Source: Chara braunii (taxonomy: Eukaryota; Streptophyta; Charophyceae; Charales; Characeae). From it: a stretch of DNA of 23,072 nt. Shown in pieces: positions 17,362 to 23,072 of this stretch. Below the pieces are notes generated by a model. The model did not search any database. It was not told the DNA's origin and was given only the letters and a program-made list of their open reading frames with translations. The stretch's first letter is position 1, and the number at the start of each line of letters is the position of its first letter. The stretch lies in the NCBI GenBank assembly GCA_003427395.1, contig BFEA01000032.1:5083491-5106562 (forward strand). The letters are read 5' to 3'. The position numbers were made by a program, and so were the translations under genes.

Positions 17362-17462
17362 GTCTTCCCCCGAACACAACGCACCCTCCTTTTGGCTGTA
17401 CCAGACCGGAAATATAGCTTGAATACTTTCATTTTCAGGGTGCGTTATGTTCGGGGGAAGAC
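17362..17462. mobile_element. MITE-like element B, 101 bp
   Basis: Terminal inverted repeats of 26 bp with one mismatch (17362-17387 and 17437-17462) begin GTCTTCCCCCGAACA and end AACGCACCCT. The interior is about 49 bp, AT-rich and non-coding. Sequence just outside is also loosely inverted (GGCAGCA left, GGGTAGCAGG right). Shares its end with element A 1.4 kb away. Confidence 0.7.
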
Positions 17463-17823
17463 GGGTAGCAGGTGGAAATTCGAAGTCGAAGCGACTACCG
17501 GAACGGAAACTTCGAATTCCGCGCGGTAAACGTCCCTGGAACAGCGTATGGCGATGAAACCGGGCTGAAACTCGGCTCCCGGAGGTACTTGGGCCAGCCA
17601 CGACATCCAAAAGAGCCTTGGTTATCAAGCTGCCGCGGCCTCAGGCCCGGTCTGAGACCGGGGTGCAAGAATGCTAGAAACGTTTCTGGGGGAACTCCGA
17701 CGCAGCAAGTCCATTTTGGGGAGAAAACGCTACAAAGGTTTCGCCGCGGGGGGCATCTATATCTTTTTCCAAAAAAAGGGGTTTGCGCCTCAACAACCCC
17801 TAGCCTCAAGAGCAACAAGCTTA

Positions 17824-18554
17824 GGGGTGGACCCCACTGGCAGGCGGCTGGAAACTGGTGTTGGCCACAAAAAACGGCCAACCGTGGTTGCAAAAAACTT
17901 GACGCATTTTGAAGGGACCCCACCGCAGACCGATAGTTTCGGCACTGGAAAAGGCATGGCAAACCGCCGAAGGATATTTCCTGAAAAGGCAAGTCGGGTG
18001 GGTGCTGTGGACCATGGCCTGGTACCGCACTGCTCTTGGGAATACCGTGCGACACCACGGGAAAATACGAATGTCCGCAACGGCCTCCGGGTACACAGAA
18101 CGGTCCACGATGAGGGTGCATGGTCCACGCCGTGAAGACTGCGTCTGGGAACTGATGGACATGCCCCCCCCCCTGCTCAACTGGGCGCCTCCTTGGAAAG
18201 GGTCTGGAAACCGGTCGGCATCGAATTTCCAGACCGCGGACCATGTAGAAATGCCCCGTCACCATTTCGGCAACCTCTTTCCAAGCGCAGTGGGGTCTGG
18301 AATTCCTTTCCCGACCGGCTTTCCACACCGGTTTCCAGACCCAGTGGGGTCTGGAAAACACCCCGGCGCCCAAACCTTTCCAGGCCGCCGGCCAGTGGGG
18401 TCCACACCTTAGGGTGTCAGAGCATCCCCTGCAACTTAGGCCTGGACCCCACTGCCCGGCGGCTGGAAACTGATGTTGGCCACAAAAAACGGCCCAGCGT
18501 GGTTGGAAAGCACTTGCCGCATTTCGTTGGGACCCCACTGTGATGAACCGATTT
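17824..18554. repeat. Internal duplication of ~114 bp, 615 bp apart
   Basis: 17824-17937 and about 18439-18554 share TGGACCCCACTG, GGCGGCTGGAAACTG, TGTTGGCCACAAAAAACGGC and GGGACCCCAC. The second copy leads straight into the distal part of the long repeat. Confidence 0.85.
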
Positions 18555-19013
18555 CGGTTCCGCGCCATCTTCTGCGCGGTAGCAACGAGGGGTCCTAAGC
18601 TGGCAATGATGGGCCAACTACGGGAGATTGGGATGGAAGGGAAAGTGCATCAGTGTCCTCGCTTCTTCGTCCTTTTTCGTCGTCTTTTCGGATGGTTGGG
18701 TTCGGTCCCGAGTGAGCCCCGGGACGATCGATTGGTTGATTGGATGTGTGAGTGGCGCGCCGCTGCGGGTGCGATTAATAACTGTTGACGTTGCTTCTTC
18801 TGTTTCGGTTTTGGACTTCTTGGGCGCGGACACCGCGCTGGAATTTTGCTTCGTTCTTTTTTAAATTTATTTTTGAATTCTTTTTCGAATCTTGTCGAGC
18901 CACTATGGCTCTCGGAATTTCGAACTTTCTTTTCGGGAGTTGTGTTTTTCGCTTTTTTTGCATTAAACAGGAATTTAGGAATTTTGCAATTAGGATTTTC
19001 CTTTGCCGCGCGG
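17930..19013. repeat. Long dispersed repeat, copy 1
   Basis: The order of blocks matches 20970-22529: AAAAGGCAAGTCGGG, a GGTCCACGATGAGGGTG block, ACTGATGGACATGCCCCCCC, CTCCTTGGAAAGGG, GGCTTTCCACACCGGTTTCC, GGCCAGTGGGGTCC, then an AT- and T-rich distal half with GAGATTGGGATGGA, ATGGCTCTCGGAATTTCG and GCATTA. Similarity looks like 75-85 percent by eye. No protein domain is recognisable in long open frames on the minus strand, which arise from GC-rich, stop-poor sequence. Confidence 0.8.
18201..18386. repeat. Three consecutive GGTCTGGAAA hairpins
   Basis: GGTCTGGAAA pairs with TTTCCAGACC at 18201-18235 (10 bp). GGTCTGGAA pairs with TTCCAGACC at 18294-18341 (9 bp). GGTCTGGAAA pairs with TTTCCAGGCC at 18348-18386 (one G:T). 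CAGTGGGGTC precedes the second and third and recurs at 18391, so units are about 50 bp. Confidence 0.8.
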
Positions 19014-20969
19014 CGCTTTTTGCTTACGCGTTTCTCTGTGCGGCTGCAACGGAACTCTAATTAGTCGGCACCTTTAATCGTGTGTGTAACTGTAATTTTG
19101 GGCGGGCGCCATTGTAACTGTATCCTTTCTTCTTGTGCTTCGTCTTTCCCGCTCTCGCTTTCTCTTGATGCGTCTAGCCAACCCGCGGACTGCATGCTCG
19201 GATCGATTCGTGGAGAGAGGCTACGTCCCCCACGCCACGATCTGACCATGTAGAACGTAGACACTCCCTCTCCTGATCTTCCTTCTAAGTCCTTGTAATT
19301 CCGTGTTCTTCACGCATGCATGCACGCTGTAAATTCCGACTGCGCGATTAGATAACTCCCTTAACCAGTTGTTGGAAGCTCGGGGTAGCTCGATCAGTGA
19401 GGGTCGGCTCACGAGCGAAGTAAGAGGTGAGTTGAAGTGGGAGTCGGGCGACCCGACGAGCTGGTGCCAAACGCTCGGGGTTGACGCGGGCCACGGCGGA
19501 CTGTGGGCGCGGGCGAACGTGACGGGTGCGAGAGGACTAAGCGGGGTGACGACTTCGTGGGTTGGTGCGCGACGACGGACTGTCAGCATCGGAAAAAGAG
19601 AGAGAGGAAGAGGGAGCTGAGGTTGATGGACGTGGATTTGCAGATTTCTTTGTCTTTTCTCCCTCTTTGCCTTTGTACGTAAAGTTTGATCTCGGTTCAG
19701 GGCGATTCGCCCGTTTTTGTTTGCGGAATCTTGGTTTGTTTTTTTGCCCACACTCGTTTGCGATTGATCTCGATTATGTTTGCTGTGTGTTCGGTCGAAT
19801 GAATGGATGAATGAATGTCATGTCGGATTGCGTGTCATTTTTGCCTGATCCTTGCCTCTGCTTGTCGTTTTGCTTGTCGTTGTGATACACTCATAAGCAT
19901 AGTAGGAATTTTGCGTAGTCATCAATACTGTTTCCCTTGCTGTTTTTACTGCATTTTGCATGCTCAAGGACGGTTGCATACGGGATCACGGAGTGATTAG
20001 ATGATTGAGTAGTGGAATGTCCAGAAATAAGCGGAGATGCGTGTAAGCGCGACCTGATCTGCGCACCCTACACGTACCCACGCGCGCCGCTTCGTAACCA
20101 TTGGTGAGCTTGGCACCTTCGATACCGGGTAGACGGCATGAATTCTTTCCCCACGCATCTAGATGGAAGGGAGTTCCGATATCGCATCGAAAAATCCCCC
20201 TTACTGGTTAGATGCGTGCGGAAGAATTCCAGCACACCGCGATGACAAGATAACGTACTCAGGGGACTCACATTCGTCGTGGGACCCAGAGTATTTTGAC
20301 CCTTGGGTGTGAGAGTGTCTCAGACAGAGACGTCCGGAATTCCCCTGCCTAACCGAGAATCGATTGTGCCCCAGGGAGTTTCACTGTGCCACCACCAACG
20401 ATCCAAGGTGTCCCGATTTTCCCACTTCGGATAACTCGCACTACTTCATATCCCCTGGTTTCGTCATTATCGCCACCAACTTCCCTCCCTTCCGCCTCCT
20501 TCTCCCGTATCACCAACTCACAGTTGTCCCATGGAATTCCATCGCCAAGTACTGGCCCCGCACGCCCTGCGAAAACTGTTGGCAACGTGGCAACCGGCGA
20601 GCCCTTGAAAACAGGAGGCCTAACCCAAACGCGCGACGACAGACGCCACGTGGCGGCCCCCAAAGGCCCAACTCATCAGCACCTCAGCCATCCCGGGCAG
20701 ACCCCTCCTCGAACCGCCGCCCCCAAAACAGACGGACCGGACGACCCTGAATGCACCGCGCATGCCATCTACCTTATGCTGCCCGACATAAACGCCGACA
20801 GACCGGAAGGAACTTGCCCTTAGCCTTATTGCACCCGTGCCCCTAGAACCTTGCCACAGGAGATCTCAGTTCTGACCTGGGACTCCACCCCCACTTTCCC
20901 AAAAATCCTTGGCACACCCCTTTTCGCACTTCCAGGCCCACATCCCACTCCGATCAGGAAGTCGCGCTA
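19014..20969. other. Spacer between the two long repeats; no gene recognised
   Basis: The first part is a mixed to T-rich stretch with no clear frame. Around 20364-20823 two overlapping plus-strand frames of 129 and 146 codons are open; they are Pro/Arg-rich with no domain I recognise, and the overlap of frames suggests chance. If the long repeats were LTRs of one element this would be its interior, but no PBS, polypurine tract, gag or pol is visible. Confidence 0.4.
20140..20229. repeat. Foldback with ~21-bp arms
   Basis: GAATTCTTTCCCCACGCATC (20140-20159) pairs with GATGCGTGCGGAAGAATTC (20211-20229), with two or three mismatches and a loop of about 48 bases that itself holds GATATCG and GATGGAAGG. 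No tRNA or other known RNA fits. Confidence 0.65.
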
Positions 20970-22529
20970 GGCGTGAGATTGGGAGTCACACCACCGCCAC
21001 CCTTGACTCTCGACACCGGAAACGGATGGACATGCCCGAATAGGAAATCCCCTCGGGGTGTTTCCCAAAAAGGCAAGTCGGGGCGGGGTTGTGGTCCATG
21101 GCCTTCTATCGGCATGCACCAGGACATGTCCGTGTGTGGCCATGTGCGACCCAGTGTGTCGGGTGCCGCACAAGTACCGTGCAACACACAACGGCCTCAC
21201 GGGGTCCGCTCGGGCGGCGGGACCCGTCTGTGCACGGAAATTACCGTTGGGAGCATCGGCGGATGTCCCCCCGCTCTCCACTCCTGCCATCGGAGGAGGG
21301 TTTGGCGAGGAGCACGGGTCCGCGAAGGTTGTGCGCTCGTCAAGTGGCCACGACAGTTGGTGTGCAAGGGTCGACGTCGTTCCCATCACAGTCACAGCGT
21401 CGCCATGTATCCATGGGAGCATGGATGGCCCAGACCCTCGGGCCCTTGGGAGAACCGTGCAACAACAAAAAAACAAGAGCATGTCCACGGCAGCCTCCCG
21501 GTCCAAAAAACCGTCCACGACGAGGGTGAGTGGTCCACGCTGTCCAACCATTGTTTGGAAACAGATGGACATGCCCCCCCCCTGCTCGTCAGGACTCCTC
21601 CTTGGAAAGGGAATGGAAAGCGGTTGGCGTTGAATTTCAAACCGCCGACCGAGTAGAAACGCCCCGTCAGCATTTCCGCGACCTGCGTCCAAGCACGGTG
21701 GGGGCTGGAATTCCTTTCCGGGCCGGCTTTCCACACCGGTTTCCAACACCGGTGGGGTCTGAAAAACGCTACAGCGCCTGAACTTTTCCAGCCCGCCGAC
21801 CAGTGGGGTCCAGGCCTTAGGTACGGATTGCATAGGAATGCGGCAAGGAGCAGTGGCAGCCCCCGAAAGACGTCGCCATGAAATGCACGTGGACGACGCC
21901 AACAGCTAGAAAACAACCGTAGACATCCAAGAAACAGCGAGGGTCAGTGGCGCAAATGGCCGATCGCAGCTACCGACAAAAGCAGGGTAACGTATTCCGT
22001 CGCGGAAGACACTGCGCAATCGGGAGAGCGAGGGCGGGCTGAAGTATTTGAATCTGCCAACCATTGGGCATGTGACGAACCACTTTCCGCACCTCGCAAT
22101 TTCCTGCGCGATAGCGATGAGGGGTCATAAACTGGGAAGGTTGGACCAATTACGAGAGATTGGGATGGATGAGAAACTGCATCGGTACCCTCGCTTCTTC
22201 GTCTTTTGCGTCGATTCCCCTCAGTTGGCTGAGTTCGGAGTTGGGTGTGTCCCGAGACGGGTGATTGATTGGTCGGGTGGATGGCGGGCGCGCCGCCGAG
22301 CGCGCGAATAATAAATGTTGACGTCGTTTCTTTTCTTCGGTTTTGGAATTTAGGTGCGGACATCGCGCGAGAATTTGCTTCGTTCTTTTTGAATTCTTTT
22401 TCGAATTTTGTCGAGTCCCGATGGCTCTCGGAATTTCGGACTTTCTTTCCGGAACTTGCGTTTTTTGCTTTTCCGCATTAGATAAGAATTTAGGAATCTT
22501 GTAATTAGGACTTCCTTTTGTCGCGCGGT
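20970..22529. repeat. Long dispersed repeat, copy 2
   Basis: Same orientation and block order as copy 1, but with about 300 extra bases between roughly 21115 and 21413 and a different segment at about 21820-22070 in place of the 114-bp duplication. The distal halves (22073-22529 against 18540-19013) align best, including GGGATGGA, CTCGCTTCTTCGTC, ATGGCTCTCGGAATTTCG and TCGCGCGG at the end. The minus-strand frame of 311 codons here is not in the same relative frame as the long frame of copy 1, which argues against coding. Confidence 0.8.
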
Positions 22530-22610
22530 GTCAGAAGACGATGCGGCGGAGTAGCGAAAAATGACTCGCCGTAGTCAACCTCGCGATGTGTCTAAATCGC
22601 GCTTAGGGAC

Positions 22611-22633
22611 GTCCAGTTATGGTCAAACTGGAC
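22611..22633. repeat. 8-bp inverted repeat
   Basis: GTCCAGTT and AACTGGAC are separated by seven bases. GGACCGAC.CGACCAC occurs twice nearby, at about 22729 and 22830. Confidence 0.7.
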
Positions 22634-22926
22634 CCTAGCGTGTCTGATGGATTTCCCCAGAGCCGAAATCAAGGGAAAGACGGTGCGGCAGTACGGTCCG
22701 TCAGAGACCTAATCGTCCCCGTTGGACGGGACCGACGCGACCACAATGAGCCAATTAGTGGGGTCCGGTCCAAACGGCACTTGAAACGGACCAAGGGTTA
22801 GCAAGATATTCAAGTTTGACCAGTTGGGACCGGACCGACACGACCACGTAACCCGGCCAGGAAAGGAATAGCCCTAAGTAGCCATATAGATGAACAGCCA
22901 GGCCCGAGTAATTAAAATAGGGTCAT

Positions 22927-23072
22927 GTGCTATTTTTAGCACGGGTCTGACTGTTCGTTTCCCAAAGTTGGGCCTGTGCCAGTCCCGTTCTAAAAATAAC
23001 TCAGCCCCACGCTATTTTTAGCGTGGGACTGACTGTTCATCTACCGGGAACTGAGCCTACGCCAGTCCCGTT
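22927..23072 (+). repeat. 82-bp tandem repeat with covarying hairpin, truncated by window end
   Basis: Hairpins GTGCTA-tttt-TAGCAC (22927-22942) and CCCACGCTA-tttt-TAGCGTGGG (23006-23027) have centres 82 bases apart. Each is followed by CTGACTGTTC, then GGGCCTGTGCCAGTCCCGTT or GAGCCTACGCCAGTCCCGTT. The array probably continues beyond the window. Confidence 0.85.

Noticed and set aside
17495-18568. Minus-strand open frame of 357 codons
   Set aside because: It covers a repeat with GC-rich, stop-poor composition. Homologous parts of copy 2 are open in several frames, and the longest frames of the two copies are not in the same register. No domain is recognised.
20364-20823. Two overlapping plus-strand open frames (128 and 145 residues)
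   Set aside because: Both frames are Pro/Arg/Ser-rich, neither shows a known domain, and simultaneous openness of two frames points to composition.
20967-21902. Minus-strand open frame of 311 codons
   Set aside because: Same repeat family as above; the match to copy 1 falls in a different copy-1 frame, so no conserved protein is implied.

Overview
The window looks like a repeat-dominated intergenic stretch of a large nuclear genome from a green plant-lineage organism. Evidence: a plant-type LTR primer-binding site complementary to initiator tRNA-Met (4152-4163), chromodomain-bearing Ty3/gypsy pol and gag remnants, a U6 snRNA-like sequence with a plant-like core, CCCTAAA-type motifs, and very many GT, GA, CT and T tracts. 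My best guess is a charophyte alga such as Chara; this is a judgement from overall style, not proven by any single sequence. No intact host protein gene is recognisable. The assembly has gaps (N at about 2960-2990, 11474-11588 and about 15287-15294).

Layout. 1-3490: microsatellite, three diverged direct copies (536-1205), an AT-rich stretch with telomere-like motifs, no gene. 3490-4930: a broken LTR-type region with 11-bp repeats, three tetraloop-sized hairpins, an LTR end plus PBS, then an array of the decamer CTGACGTGGC. 4934-6972: plus-strand Ty3/gypsy pol remnant (RNase H, integrase, GPF/Y-like module, chromodomain) with a frameshift and a nonsense codon; the polymerase palm, protease and gag expected upstream are missing. 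6971-7900: polypurine tract and an LTR with hairpin-forming tandem repeats, TATA box and GA tracts. 8226-9760: a gag gene on the same strand with several stops and a frameshift. The order pol - LTR - gag is the reverse of a single element and suggests two elements sharing or abutting at one LTR. 9808-11310: a foldback, AT-rich DNA, and a minus-strand LTR-like piece with seven 20-bp repeats upstream of a TATA box. 12498-12599: U6-like sequence. 12790-17470: microsatellites, a 158-bp MITE-like element, a 142-bp satellite with an A-rich tail, and two members of a second MITE-like family. 17824-22529: two diverged direct copies of a repeat longer than 1 kb, with internal duplications and hairpins. 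22611-23072: short inverted repeats and an 82-bp tandem repeat with covarying hairpins, cut by the window end.

Nothing here forms a cellular pathway; the coding remnants are parts of retrotransposons. The most unusual signals are non-coding: four separate arrays of short tandem units that each hold an inverted repeat, in two or three of which the arms change in a compensatory way, and a decamer array whose copies differ only at the central CpG in the way expected from cytosine deamination.
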